Shown here one piece after another: positions 50,410 through 59,412 of a stretch of DNA of 62,211 nt; positions within the stretch are counted from its first letter, which is position 1, and every line of letters starts with the position of its first letter. The notes beneath the pieces were generated by a model that saw only the letters and a program-made list of their open reading frames with translations, ran no database searches and had not been told where the DNA came from. Made by a program: the position numbers and the translations under genes. Source of the stretch: Hyphomicrobium sp. (GTDB lineage: Bacteria > Pseudomonadota > Alphaproteobacteria > Rhizobiales > Hyphomicrobiaceae); assembly GCA_030148725.1 (NCBI GenBank), contig JASBSU010000038.1, positions 1 through 62,211 on the forward strand, written 5' to 3'.

Positions 50410-51060
50410 ATGCCCAGGATCGACACCTATCGCAAGCAGGCAAAGCAGCTCGTTCGCTGGCATCGCGAGCGCAATTACTCGGTCGGCGAGAAGGTTCGCC
50501 TCCTATCGCGCTACCGGCATCTGACCGACGCAGCCGTCCTCGATATGCCGCTGCCGCTTACGCTGGCGCAGGAAATCGTCGCCGCAGAAGCCGGATTTGC
50601 GGACTGGGCCGCCCTGAAAGCGGCAGCCGCGGAGGCCACGCCGCCAGTCTCAACCCCGGCAGTCGACCCGCCGCGTTTGAGGGGCGTGGTCCCGATACTG
50701 TTTGTAAGTGACGTCCCAGCCGCCGCCGCCTTCTATCGCGACCGGCTCGGCTTCGCCGTCGACTTTCTGCACGGAAAGCCGCCCTTCTACGGCGCCGTTT
50801 CCCGTGATGGGATCTGCTTACACCTGCGGCTCGTGTGCACCCCGAACTTCCGCGATCTGGCGCGGCACGAGTCCTCGCTCATCCTGGCGAGCATCGAGGT
50901 CACGGATGTCAAAGCGCTGTTCGATGAATGCAAGGCGCGTGGCGCCGAGATCGCGCGCAAGCTCGCCCGGCAGGCGTGGGGTGGCATGGATTTCCATGTC
51001 CGCGACCCCGACGGCAACGTGATCTCATTCGTTCAGTATGATGTGCCGACGCAGGGGTAA
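50410..51060 (+). CDS. Glyoxalase/VOC-domain protein with extra N-terminal domain
   Basis: The 216-residue product has two parts. Residues 1-75 (RIDTYRKQAKQLVRWHRERN to IVAAEAGFADWAALKAAA) resemble the short domain that often precedes ankyrin repeats, with its AxxxIAxExGFxxWxxLK ending. Residues 90-215 are one VOC module: VVPILFVSDVPAAAAFYRDRLGF, then DFHVRDPDGNVISFV. Such modules occur in glyoxalases, bleomycin or fosfomycin resistance proteins and dioxygenases; the substrate is unknown. AGGAG precedes the ATG at 50410; the frame opens slightly earlier at a GTG (50401). Confidence 0.85.
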   Translation: MPRIDTYRKQAKQLVRWHRERNYSVGEKVRLLSRYRHLTDAAVLDMPLPLTLAQEIVAAEAGFADWAALKAAAAEATPPVSTPAVDPPRLRGVVPILFVSDVPAAAAFYRDRLGFAVDFLHGKPPFYGAVSRDGICLHLRLVCTPNFRDLARHESSLILASIEVTDVKALFDECKARGAEIARKLARQAWGGMDFHVRDPDGNVISFVQYDVPTQG

Positions 51061-51075
51061 TCTGCCGGCGGGAGG

Positions 51076-51162
51076 TGGTGCCCGGAGTCGGAATCGAACC
51101 GACATACCCTTGCGGATGCGGGATTTTGAATCCCGTGCGTCTACCAGTTCCGCCATCCGGGC
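51076..51162 (-). tRNA. tRNA-Leu (anticodon CAA)
   Basis: On the minus strand the acceptor stem GCCCGG pairs with CCGGGC, followed by A and an encoded CCA (51078-51076). The D arm reads GCGGAACTGGTAGACGC, the anticodon loop TTCAAAA (anticodon at 51128-51126) sits in a GGGA/TCCC stem, and a class II variable arm precedes the T arm GGTTCGATTCC. The long variable arm and CAA anticodon give leucine, reading UUG. The 256 bases to the next gene hold its promoter region. Confidence 0.96.
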
Positions 51163-51418
51163 GCCTTCAGAAGCGGGCATAGCTACAGCCTTTGCCACTC
51201 GCCTGTAAAGACTTGAGCGAAGGAGCCCGGCGAGCTCATATCCCAAGCCGCATCAAGGCCGAAGGCAGGCACCACCCGACGGGCGCGGCGCTTCCACAAC
51301 GGGTGGCGCCGCGACCGTCGCGGCAGACGCAACTCGACCTCCTATTGAGGGTTTGTTCATGCGCTTGAGGCTCCTTCCTGGGAGCTGCCGGCGATGCCCT
51401 GGTGCAAAGGAACGCGAC

Positions 51419-52462
51419 GTGCCAACCGATCCCACCCCCATGACGGACGCTCAGTTCGTCCGCCGCGTGCTCATCGTCGTCGCCATATTGGCCGGCGCAG
51501 CCGCGCTTTACCTGCTGTCCGACATCCTGCTTTTGGTGTTCGGTGCGGTGCTGGTGGCCGTCATCCTTCGGGCGATTGCGCGTCCCATCGAGAGGAACAC
51601 GACGCTCGGCCCGAAGCTCTCGCTCGCCGCGGCAAGCATCGGTGTGGCTGTGTTGATCTTCGGCGTGGCGTACCTGTTCGGCTCTCAGATCAGCGATCAG
51701 CTCGCGACTCTGATGGAACGGCTTCCCGCGGCGACGGCGAGCCTCACCAGATCCGAGCCGTTCCAATCCGTGTCTGAGATCCTCAAGGGCTCCTCGGTCG
51801 GCAATTTGCTGGCCAGTGCGGTGTCGTGGGGTACGACTTTGGCCGGCGGCCTGGCGAGCCTGTTCGTCGTTCTGATCGCCGGCATATACATCGCGATCAG
51901 CCCTCAAACCTACCGCGACGGGCTCTTGAAGCTGTTTCCCAAGGGAGCGAAGTCGCACGTCGCTGACACCCTGGATGATGCAGGAGAGTCGCTGCGCTTG
52001 TGGCTCGGCGCCCAGCTGCTGGCGATGGTCATCGTCGGCGCGGTAACGGGCATTGGTCTCGCCATCATCGGCGTGCCGTCGGCACTGGGCCTCGGTCTCA
52101 TCGCTGGCTTGCTCGAATTCATCCCGATTGTCGGCCCGGTCGTCGCCGCGATACCCGCGTTGCTCATCGCCTCGACGCAGAGCTGGGATCTCGTCCTGTG
52201 GACGCTCGCCCTGTTCGTCCTCGTCCAGCAGATCGAGGGCAACATCGTCATGCCGTTGGTTTCTGGCCGCGCGGTGGACCTGCCGCCGGCAGTCGGCCTC
52301 TTTGCAGTGATCGCCATCGGCATCTTGTTTGGCCCATTGGGCCTGCTGCTCGGCTATCCGCTGGCCGTGGTCATGGATGCAGCTGTCCGTCGCCTCTACG
52401 TCCGCGACACGCTCGGCGAAAAGGTCGCCACAGCCGCCGAGAAGGCCGACGGGCAGGCGTAG
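51419..52462 (+). CDS. AI-2E family transporter (PerM type)
   Basis: The product, about 347 residues, has seven to eight membrane segments in the AI-2E exporter pattern. Two N-terminal helices (VLIVVAILAGAAALYLLSDI, LLVFGAVLVAVILRAIA) precede a long soluble stretch. The conserved PFxxP-like helix region follows, LEFIPIVGPVVAAIPALLIA, and QQIEGNIVMPLVSGRAVDLPP closes it. The family includes autoinducer-2 exporters and Na+/H+ antiporters, so the substrate is open. Start GTG 51419 has AAGGAA upstream; an ATG at 51440 is possible and longer frames are not supported. Confidence 0.88.
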   Translation: MPTDPTPMTDAQFVRRVLIVVAILAGAAALYLLSDILLLVFGAVLVAVILRAIARPIERNTTLGPKLSLAAASIGVAVLIFGVAYLFGSQISDQLATLMERLPAATASLTRSEPFQSVSEILKGSSVGNLLASAVSWGTTLAGGLASLFVVLIAGIYIAISPQTYRDGLLKLFPKGAKSHVADTLDDAGESLRLWLGAQLLAMVIVGAVTGIGLAIIGVPSALGLGLIAGLLEFIPIVGPVVAAIPALLIASTQSWDLVLWTLALFVLVQQIEGNIVMPLVSGRAVDLPPAVGLFAVIAIGILFGPLGLLLGYPLAVVMDAAVRRLYVRDTLGEKVATAAEKADGQA

Positions 52463-52465
52463 CTT

Positions 52466-52537
52466 GGGTGGAGTGCCACCCCACTGTTCGCCGCCGAAGG
52501 CGGCAAGGCGCCAAGGGCGCCCGCGCCTTAGGCGCGG
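52466..52537. terminator. Tandem hairpins between converging genes
   Basis: GGGTGG/CCACCC (52466-52471, 52476-52481), CCGCC/GGCGG shortly after, and CCGCGCC/GGCGCGG (52521-52527, 52531-52537, loop TTA) fill the 129-base gap between the AI-2E transporter and the single-span protein. They could end both transcripts. The T runs are weak. Confidence 0.5.
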
Positions 52538-52591
52538 CTATCAATGCACGCGACAGAGCAGAGCGAACGCTACACCGACGCTCGCGTCACT

Positions 52592-52945
52592 TCACTTCCA
52601 AGAATAAGTAACTCTTCCCGTGTGATGCCGGTGCTCGGTGATCTCGATGTGGTCGCCGACGTGCGGGTCGGTCTTCTTCATCGCCATGACCGAAACGCGC
52701 CGGCCGCCGTTGTCGAGCGCCACCTCCACGGATAGCCCCTCTTCGACCAGCTGCGTGTTCTTGATGTTGAGCGGGCCGACGGCCATCACCGTGGCCGGCA
52801 CGCGCACATTGTCGATGCGCGCGTCATAGTCCTCGTAGACGAAATACGCCCCGATGGCGACCAGCGCCACGGCGCCGATGCCGATCTTCTTCAGGCGCTC
52901 GAGCCAAAGTGCGCGTTCCAGCTTGCGCCGGGTTTCCTCACGCAT
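52592..52945 (-). CDS. Single-span membrane protein downstream of meaA
   Basis: The 117-residue product has a basic N-terminus, one membrane segment (about 20-38, IGIGAVALVAIGAYFVYEDY) and a soluble C-terminal part. That part runs from about 45 (RIDNVRVPATVMAVGPLNI) through SVEVALDNGGRRVSVMAMKK to HIEITEHRHHTGRVTYSWK. It may be a small beta domain on the periplasmic side. The family is not recognised. AAGGAAG precedes the ATG, and the gene follows the meaA stop by 39 bases, so it is probably in the same transcript. Confidence 0.72.
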   Translation of the reverse strand: MREETRRKLERALWLERLKKIGIGAVALVAIGAYFVYEDYDARIDNVRVPATVMAVGPLNIKNTQLVEEGLSVEVALDNGGRRVSVMAMKKTDPHVGDHIEITEHRHHTGRVTYSWK

Positions 52946-52984
52946 GGAAGCTTCTTCCTTATTGCTTGGCGCGCGCGGCGCCTG

Positions 52985-54976
52985 TCACGCTGCCATTGCC
53001 TGGCTGTCAACGAGCCGGACAATGTCAGCCATGATGTCGTTGAGCTGGAAGTTCTTCGGCGTGTAGACGGCCGCGACGCCGAACGCTTTCAGCTTCACTT
53101 CGTCCTCAGGCGGAATGATGCCGCCGACGACCACCGGCACGTCGGTCAGCCCTTCCTTGCGCAGCCGCTCCATCACTTCCTGCACCAGCGGCACGTGGCT
53201 TCCCGAAAGGATCGAAAGCCCGATCACGTGAGCGCTCTCGTCCACCGCGGCACGCACGATCTGCGCCGGCGTCAGGCGGATGCCCTCGTAAACGACCTCC
53301 ATGCCGACGTCGCGCGCACGCACCGCGATCTGCTCGGCACCGTTCGAGTGCCCGTCGAGGCCCGGCTTGCCGACCAGGAACTTCAGCCGCCGCCCGAGCT
53401 TGGCCGACAGCGCGTCGACCTGCGCGCGCACGCTGTCGAGCGCCAGTCCCTCGCGCGCCACGGCCGCCTGTGCGACGCCGGTCGGTGCGCGGTATTCGCC
53501 GAACACGCGACGCAGTGTCTTGCCCCACTCGCCTGTGGTGACGCCGGCACGTGCAGCCGCGATCGACGGCTCCATGATGTTGCGGCCTTCCTTGGCCGCC
53601 CGCTCCAGCTCTGCGAGGGCGGCATCGACCGCCTTGGGGTCGCGCGCCGCGCGCCAGGCTTTCAGCTTCTCGATCTGCTCGGCCTCGACCGCCGGATCGA
53701 CAACCATGATGGCACCCTCGCCCGCCGTCAGCGGGGATGGCTCGGTCTCGGTCCACTTGTTGACGCCGACCACGGTGAGATTGCCCGTCTCGATACCGGA
53801 CAGCCGGCCGGTGTTGCTCTCGACCAGCCGCCGCTTCATGTAGTCGATGGCCGCTACCGCGCCGCCCATGGCCTCGATGGTCGCGAGTTCGGCCGTCGCC
53901 TGCTCCTTCAGCTCGGCGACCTTTTTGGCAATCGCTGTCGAGCCATCGAAGATGTCGCCGTATTCCAGCAGATCGGTTTCGTAGGCGAGGATCTGCTGCA
54001 TGCGCAGCGACCACTGCTGATCCCACGGACGCGGCAAGCCGAGCGCCTCGTTCCATGCCGGTAGCTGGACGGCGCGCGCACGCGCCTTCTTCGAGAGCGT
54101 CACCGCCAGCATCTCGATCAGGATGCGATAGACGTTGTTTTCCGGCTGCGGCTCGGTGAGGCCGAGGCTGTTCACCTGCACGCCATAGCGGAACATGCGT
54201 TCCTTGGGATTGGTGACGCCGTAGCGGTTGAGAGTGATGTCCTCCCAAAGCTCGTTGAACGCCCGCATCTTGCAGATTTCGGTGATGAACCGCATGCCGG
54301 CGTTGACGAAGAACGAAACGCGCCCGACGACCTGCCCGAACTGCGCTTCCGGCACCTCGCCGGAGGCCTTCACCGTATCGAGCACCGCGAGCGCGGTAGC
54401 GAGCGCGTAGGCCAGTTCCTGCACCGGCGTCGCGCCGGCTTCCTGCAGGTGATACGAGCACACGTTCGTCGGGTTCCACTTGGGAACGTTCTTGTAGGAA
54501 AAGACGATCGTATCCTTGATGAGCCGCAGCGACGGCTCTGGTGGGAACACGTACGTCCCGCGCGACAGGTATTCCTTGATGATGTCGTTCTGGATGGTCC
54601 CCGTGAGCTTGTCGCGCGAGGCGCCCTGCTCGTCGGCGAACGCGACATAGAGAGAGAGCAGCCAGGCTGCCGTCGCGTTGATCGTCATTGAGGTGTTCAT
54701 CTGGTCGAGCGGAATGCCAGCCAGCAGCGTGCGCATGTCGCCGAGGTGCGATACCGGCACGCCGACCTTGCCGACCTCGCCCTTGGCCAGTTCGTCGTCA
54801 CTGTCGTAGCCGGTCTGGGTCGGCAGATCGAAGGCGATCGAGAGCCCCGTCTGCCCCTTGGCGAGGTTCTTCCGGTAAAGCTCGTTCGACTTGGCGGCCG
54901 TGGAGTGGCCGGCATAGGTACGAAATAACCAGGGCTTGTCGGGCGCCCGGTCGGCCCCGCTCTTGCCATCGCGCAT
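52985..54976 (-). CDS. meaA: Ethylmalonyl-CoA mutase (MeaA)
   Basis: The 663-residue coenzyme B12-dependent enzyme has the methylmalonyl-CoA mutase fold. The barrel domain begins KPWLFRTYAGHSTAAKSNELYR and contains LPTQTGYDSD and NTSMTINATAAWLLSLY. A C-terminal B12 domain follows, with the base-off motif GLDGHSNG (DxHxxG), then ILSGSHVPLVQE and VVVGGIIPPED. It rearranges ethylmalonyl-CoA to methylsuccinyl-CoA. Length and the missing small-subunit extension fit the MeaA/Ecm branch and not methylmalonyl-CoA mutase. GAGG precedes the ATG. ccrA lies 700 bases upstream on the other strand; mcd lies 5 kb away. Confidence 0.95.
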   Translation of the reverse strand: MRDGKSGADRAPDKPWLFRTYAGHSTAAKSNELYRKNLAKGQTGLSIAFDLPTQTGYDSDDELAKGEVGKVGVPVSHLGDMRTLLAGIPLDQMNTSMTINATAAWLLSLYVAFADEQGASRDKLTGTIQNDIIKEYLSRGTYVFPPEPSLRLIKDTIVFSYKNVPKWNPTNVCSYHLQEAGATPVQELAYALATALAVLDTVKASGEVPEAQFGQVVGRVSFFVNAGMRFITEICKMRAFNELWEDITLNRYGVTNPKERMFRYGVQVNSLGLTEPQPENNVYRILIEMLAVTLSKKARARAVQLPAWNEALGLPRPWDQQWSLRMQQILAYETDLLEYGDIFDGSTAIAKKVAELKEQATAELATIEAMGGAVAAIDYMKRRLVESNTGRLSGIETGNLTVVGVNKWTETEPSPLTAGEGAIMVVDPAVEAEQIEKLKAWRAARDPKAVDAALAELERAAKEGRNIMEPSIAAARAGVTTGEWGKTLRRVFGEYRAPTGVAQAAVAREGLALDSVRAQVDALSAKLGRRLKFLVGKPGLDGHSNGAEQIAVRARDVGMEVVYEGIRLTPAQIVRAAVDESAHVIGLSILSGSHVPLVQEVMERLRKEGLTDVPVVVGGIIPPEDEVKLKAFGVAAVYTPKNFQLNDIMADIVRLVDSQAMAA

Positions 54977-55029
54977 GCGTCAACCTCGGTTGGGTTCGGC
55001 TGTTGCCGTAACGTACCCATAACCATCTG

Positions 55030-55059
55030 CGCAATGCAAAATTATCTTTGCCGCAATGC
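55030..55059. promoter_or_regulatory. Direct and inverted repeats upstream of meaA
   Basis: CGCAATGC occurs at 55030-55037 and again at 55052-55059, 22 bases (two helical turns) apart. Between them GCAAA (55036-55040) and TTTGC (55047-55051) form an inverted repeat with a 6-base spacer. The core lies about 60-75 bases upstream of the meaA ATG, in a promoter position. It recalls the TTTGCAAA half-sites of ScfR-family regulators (PccR, RamB) of short-chain acyl-CoA metabolism, though spacing and matches are imperfect. Confidence 0.45.
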
Positions 55060-55067
55060 GCCCGCGT

Positions 55068-55445
55068 TTAGACGCGGCGAAGCTCGCGCCGGAACGAGGC
55101 GTCCTCGCGCATGTCGCGCTTGAACTCGTAGTGCCTGGAGCGGATGCGGGTGACCAGCGCCATTGCGCGCAGCGAAATCAACAGCACGAAGAGCGCTACG
55201 ATCATCCCCACGGTACAGGCGATGACGACGTTCGTCTCGCGGTCGTGGGTCGGGACGAAATGTGCGAGTTCGAAGAGATAGTTGGTGACGAAGGCGCCGA
55301 AGATGAAACCGGGTACGAAAATGAGGGCGAGGACGGCGCGGGACAGCACGTGAAGGGTGAGTACGCCTGCCCATCCCGACAGCAGCGCCACCACCACCAG
55401 GGTGTAGGTATCGACTGTCACGGCCCTTTCCAGGAACTCGAGCAT
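55068..55445 (-). CDS. Small membrane protein upstream of meaA
   Basis: The 125-residue product has three hydrophobic segments (about 13-32, YTLVVVALLSGWAGVLTLHV; 35-58, LALIFVPGFIFGAFVTNYLF; 72-93, IACTVGMIVALFVLLIS) and a basic cytoplasmic tail ending REDASFRRELRRV. The family is not recognised. It ends 91 bases before the meaA start on the same strand and is divergent from ccrA by 237 bases, so both pathway genes flank it. That position may be chance. Confidence 0.72.
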   Translation of the reverse strand: MLEFLERAVTVDTYTLVVVALLSGWAGVLTLHVLSRAVLALIFVPGFIFGAFVTNYLFELAHFVPTHDRETNVVIACTVGMIVALFVLLISLRAMALVTRIRSRHYEFKRDMREDASFRRELRRV

Positions 55446-55682
55446 TGCCAGCAGCTTCCCTGACTTTTCGCGGTCTTGTTATAACCCGGATGAGTATGGT
55501 CCAGTTTTGCCTTCTAGTTCGGTTTTTCCTAAAGGTTGGTTGACATGCACGTGTCGCGGCGCCACAGCCTCTTCATTGCAGCGCGAAATCGTGCTTGAAA
55601 CGCCAACGGATGAGTTCGGCGCACCACGCCGTGACCGTCAGACCCGGCCACATGGCCGGTAATCCATTCACGGGAGCCAAGA

Positions 55683-56999
55683 ATGACGAGCCAAAGCGCC
55701 GCCAGGACTGACGTTGCCATGGGCGCACCGGCGACTGCCGAGAAGAAAGATCTGTATGAAATTGGCGAGATTCCGCCGCTCGGACACGTTCCCAAGAACA
55801 TGTATGCCTGGGCGATCCGCAAGGAGCGCCATGGCGAGCCCGATACCGCGATGCAGGTTGAGGTGCTTCCCACTTGGGAGCTCGACAGCCACGACGTCCT
55901 AGTGCTCGTTATGGCAGCTGGCGTTAACTACAACGGCATTTGGGCCTCGCTCGGCAAGCCGCTGTCGCCGCTCGATGGCCACAAGAACCCCTATCACATT
56001 GCCGGCTCGGATGCCTCGGGCATCGTCTGGGCTGTCGGCTCCAAGGTGAAGCGCTGGAAGGTGGGCGACGAGGTCGTCATTCACTGTAACCAGGACGACG
56101 GCGACGACGAGGAGTGCAACGGCGGCGACCCGATGTTCTCGCCCAGCCAGCGCATCTGGGGCTACGAGACACCCGACGGTTCCTTCGCCCAGTTCTGCCG
56201 CGTGCAGGACCGCCAGCTCCTCGAGCGGCCGAAGCACCTCACCTGGGAAGAGGCGGCGTGCTACACGCTCACCCTCGCCACCGCCTATCGCATGTTGTTC
56301 GGACACCGTCCGCACGTGCTGCGCCCCGGCCATAACGTGCTCGTTTGGGGAGCCGCCGGCGGCCTCGGCGCATTCGCCGTACAGCTCTGCGCCACGTCGG
56401 GTGCCAACGCCATCGGCGTCGTTTCCGAGGACGACAAGTTCGACTTCGTGCGTCAGCTCGGCGCCAAGGGCGTGATCAACCGCAAGAACTTCAAGTGTTG
56501 GGGTGAGCTGCCGCAGGTCGGCACGCCCGAATACGACGCCTGGTTCAAGGAGGCCCGCAAGTTCGGCGCCGCCATCTGGGAGATCACCGGCAAGGGCAAC
56601 AACGTGGACTCGGTGTTCGAGCATCCCGGCCAGTCGACGTTCCCGGTCTCGGTCTTCGTCGTGAAGCGCGGCGGCATGGTCGTCATCTGCGCCGGCACCA
56701 CCGGCTATAACCTCACCATGGATGCCCGTTACCTCTGGATGCACCAGAAGCGCGTCCAGGGCTCGCACTTCGCGAACCTGATGCAGGCCTCTCAGGCCAA
56801 TAAGCTGGTCATAGAGCGCCGCATCGATCCGTGCATGTCGGAGGTCTTTCCGTGGGAGGACATTCCGAAGTCGCACATGCGCATGATGCGCAACGAGCAT
56901 AAACCGGGCAACATGGCCGTGCTTGTTTCAGCACCGACCACCGGACTGCGCACCTTCGAGGACGTCCTCGAAGCCAGCCAGCGTCTGCACCGGAAGTAA
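55683..56999 (+). CDS. ccrA: Crotonyl-CoA carboxylase/reductase
   Basis: The 438-residue medium-chain dehydrogenase/reductase converts crotonyl-CoA, CO2 and NADPH to ethylmalonyl-CoA, the key step of the ethylmalonyl-CoA pathway. Visible are PKNMYAWAIRKERHGEP, MAAGVNYNGIWASLGKP, HIAGSDASGIVWAVG, the acidic loop NQDDGDDEECNGGDPMFS and the nucleotide-binding WGAAGGLGAFAVQLC. The C-terminal part contains GSHFANLMQASQANKLV. Length and the acidic loop separate it from plain quinone oxidoreductases. GGGAG lies 6 bases before the ATG. A TTGACA lies at 55540-55545, about 140 bases upstream, without a clear -10. Confidence 0.96.
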   Translation: MTSQSAARTDVAMGAPATAEKKDLYEIGEIPPLGHVPKNMYAWAIRKERHGEPDTAMQVEVLPTWELDSHDVLVLVMAAGVNYNGIWASLGKPLSPLDGHKNPYHIAGSDASGIVWAVGSKVKRWKVGDEVVIHCNQDDGDDEECNGGDPMFSPSQRIWGYETPDGSFAQFCRVQDRQLLERPKHLTWEEAACYTLTLATAYRMLFGHRPHVLRPGHNVLVWGAAGGLGAFAVQLCATSGANAIGVVSEDDKFDFVRQLGAKGVINRKNFKCWGELPQVGTPEYDAWFKEARKFGAAIWEITGKGNNVDSVFEHPGQSTFPVSVFVVKRGGMVVICAGTTGYNLTMDARYLWMHQKRVQGSHFANLMQASQANKLVIERRIDPCMSEVFPWEDIPKSHMRMMRNEHKPGNMAVLVSAPTTGLRTFEDVLEASQRLHRK

Positions 57000-57019
57000 G
57001 AAGCTCGCGCTGCCGCTGC

Positions 57020-58288
57020 TCAACTCGCCGGCATGGCAGATGGAGACAGAGGGGTTGCCGGACCGGGTGGTTCGGCGGCCCCTTTTTCTTTCGTCTCGGG
57101 CATTGCGAACTGATAGATCGCGAGCCCCACGCCAGCGATCGCCGCAAGCGACAGGAACGCGGTCGAATATCCAGCTTCAACGACCACGAAACCGGCAAAG
57201 GCCGTGCTGAGTGCGCCACCGATACCGGCTGCCGCAGCGATGAATCCGAGAGCGGCATTGAAATGCCCCTGGCCGTAAGTGAGATCGGCGACGACCACCG
57301 GGAACAGGGCGCCGAAAATGCCGGCGCCGACGCCGTCGAGAAGCTGCACCCCGACGATCCAGTAGGGCGAGTCCGAAAGCGGATAGAGCGCTCCGCGCGC
57401 TGCCAGCGCCGCGAACGCGATGAGAAAGATCGGCTTGCGTCCCCACGTATCGCACTTCTTGCCGGCGAAATAGGCGACCGGCACCATGATGAGCTGTGCC
57501 GCGACGATGCACGCCGCCATCAGCGATGTCGCAAGCGTCGGATTGAGCAGCGCAAGCTTTTGACCGGCGAGCGGAAGCATCGCGGCGTTCGCAAAATGAA
57601 ACGCCACCATGGCAATGGCGAACGTGCGCAGGTTGCGGTCGGCGAGGACCACCTTCCAGCTCGCGGACTTTTCGGTGCCGTCCCCATCGGACGGCTTGAG
57701 GCCGCGTGCCACGCGGTTGTCGATCGCTGCGGCGGGAATGGCGAGCGCCGATGCGACGCTTCCGACGGCCATCGCCGCCATCAGCCAGAAGACGACGACC
57801 GGTCCGAACGCGTAAGCGAGCACGGCCGCAACGGCTGCCGCCCCGGCGTTGCCCGCGTGGTTGAAGGCCTCGTTCCTTCCCATGCGGCCGGCGAATGCCT
57901 GCGGTCTGAAGATGCCGAGCGTGATGGCTGCGATGGCTGGAGGGAACACGGCTGCGGCGATCGCCGAGAGGCTCTGCAACCCGCCGATCGCCAGCTTTCC
58001 ATCGACGAGGGGAACGAGCAGCGACGTCACCGTGACGAGGATGGCGGCGGCAATAACGACGGTGCGTTTGGCATTCGTGCCGTCGATGAGCGCACCGGCC
58101 GGCGCCTGCGCGACAATCCCCGCCAGCGCCGCGATGGACATGACGGTGCCGATGGACGCCTCGTCCCAGTGATGCACCGTCAGTAGAAAGATCGCGAGAT
58201 AGGGCCCAAGGCCGTCACGGACGTCAGCCAGAAAGAAGTTGAGCGCATCGAGTGCTCGGCCCGCCTGAGTTGCAGTCCGCTGATCCAT
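57020..58288 (-). CDS. MFS transporter
   Basis: The 422-residue product has about 12 membrane segments, with the opening LDALNFFLADVRDGLGPYLA. It continues with APAGALIDGTNAKRTVVIAA, a weak form of the MFS loop signature, and a second half containing YFAGKKCDTWGRKPIFLIAF. The DxRDGLGPYL start is typical of a poorly studied MFS group found beside diverse genes. The substrate is unknown. The ATG at 58288 gives a standard N-terminus; the frame runs further up without support. It converges on ccrA with a 20-base gap. Confidence 0.85.
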   Translation of the reverse strand: MDQRTATQAGRALDALNFFLADVRDGLGPYLAIFLLTVHHWDEASIGTVMSIAALAGIVAQAPAGALIDGTNAKRTVVIAAAILVTVTSLLVPLVDGKLAIGGLQSLSAIAAAVFPPAIAAITLGIFRPQAFAGRMGRNEAFNHAGNAGAAAVAAVLAYAFGPVVVFWLMAAMAVGSVASALAIPAAAIDNRVARGLKPSDGDGTEKSASWKVVLADRNLRTFAIAMVAFHFANAAMLPLAGQKLALLNPTLATSLMAACIVAAQLIMVPVAYFAGKKCDTWGRKPIFLIAFAALAARGALYPLSDSPYWIVGVQLLDGVGAGIFGALFPVVVADLTYGQGHFNAALGFIAAAAGIGGALSTAFAGFVVVEAGYSTAFLSLAAIAGVGLAIYQFAMPETKEKGAAEPPGPATPLSPSAMPAS

Positions 58289-58380
58289 GTGGGCCGGCCA
58301 AGATGCTGATGTCCGGGCGTGAAAATGCGGTCGGTGAGATAAGGTTCCGCGATCAGCACTTAAGTCCAAGATCGTCGGGG

Positions 58381-59256
58381 TTATCGCCGTGCCGGCATCG
58401 GCGCTGCAACGGCATCGAGCCCGACCGAACTCATGCGTTTGAACTCGAAAATTCCGCGGTTGAGCTCGGCACCCAGAATGACGATCACCGCAGTCATCTG
58501 GAAGAAGATCATGGCGACCATCAGCTGCGACAGGCCGGCATAGAACCGCGTGTAATCGCTGAAGTTGAGATAGTACGAGTAAAGGCTCGCGAGCGTCAGC
58601 CAGAGCACGGTGGAGACAACGACGCCTGGCCACACGTCCTTGATCCGCCGTTTGCCCGCCGCCAGCCACAGGTGAAATGCCAGCAGCTGCCCGCCGATGA
58701 CGGCGGCCGCCGACGTATAGCGCAGAGCGGCGCCGAGCCAGGTCGAGCGCATCAAGGTGAAGGACTGCGTGAGGCTCGGATCGAACCGCGCGGCCATCGC
58801 CGGCCCGACGACGACCACCCAAGTCAGCACCAGCATCGATACGGCGCTGACGAAAACGAACACCATGCTGCGGGCGAGGCAGTAGAGGTATGGGCGCTTC
58901 TCGATCACGCGATACGCGCCATTCAGCGCCGTGCGCAGGGTTTCGATGGCATTGGTGGCGAAGAACAGCGACAGGCCGGCGCTGACGGTCAACAGGTCGA
59001 TGCGCGTACGCCCCATGATTGCCTCGACCTGCGGCGCAAGCCCTGCGGCTACGCCCGACGGCAGGATCTGGAACAGCTGCTCGACGGCTTGATTGGCAAG
59101 CTCTCGCCCCCCGAAAATGCCCGCAACGGCACCGAGGAATATGCAGAACGGAAACAGCGAAACGACAAACGAGAAGGCCACCGCGCCCGCCATGGCGAAG
59201 CCGCTGTGCTCATAGAGCCGGTAAATGGCCTCGAGCAAAGTGCGGTAGCGCTGCAT
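58381..59256 (-). CDS. YihY/BrkB family membrane protein
   Basis: The 291-residue product has about six membrane segments and the YihY/virulence-factor BrkB pattern: YRTLLEAIYRLYEHSGFAMAGAVAFSF cut by the first span, then VSLFPFCIFLGAVAGIFGG. Later come FATNAIETLRTALNGAYRV, WPGVVVSTVLWLTLASLYSYYLN and YAGLSQLMVAMIFFQMTAVIVILGAELN. The family was once mistaken for RNase BN; the true role, possibly transport, is unknown. It is divergent from the 191-residue gene, 156 bases away. Confidence 0.9.
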   Translation of the reverse strand: MQRYRTLLEAIYRLYEHSGFAMAGAVAFSFVVSLFPFCIFLGAVAGIFGGRELANQAVEQLFQILPSGVAAGLAPQVEAIMGRTRIDLLTVSAGLSLFFATNAIETLRTALNGAYRVIEKRPYLYCLARSMVFVFVSAVSMLVLTWVVVVGPAMAARFDPSLTQSFTLMRSTWLGAALRYTSAAAVIGGQLLAFHLWLAAGKRRIKDVWPGVVVSTVLWLTLASLYSYYLNFSDYTRFYAGLSQLMVAMIFFQMTAVIVILGAELNRGIFEFKRMSSVGLDAVAAPMPARR

Positions 59257-59412
59257 TCCCTTCTCCTGGGGCCGGACTGAAATTTGGCTGGACCCTAACC
59301 GTGACCGCCGCCCGGGTCTATGCCGCCAATGCCGCGCACCGCCTCATAAATTCACGGCCGCGGGCCGGCCCGTGGACGGCGCCGCGTTACACACTTAGAA
59401 TGATAGGGAGTA

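Noticed and set aside
51076-51162. The tRNA-Leu as an integration site of a genomic island.
   Set aside because: No integrase, no repeated tRNA 3' end and no change in base composition were seen on either side.
54977-55067. A cobalamin riboswitch before meaA, since the enzyme needs B12.
   Set aside because: The gap is only 91 bases and holds none of the conserved B12-box sequence.
55540-55568. TTGACA before ccrA as a standard promoter.
   Set aside because: The bases at 17 spacing (CACAGC) do not resemble a -10 element, so it is mentioned only in the ccrA entry.
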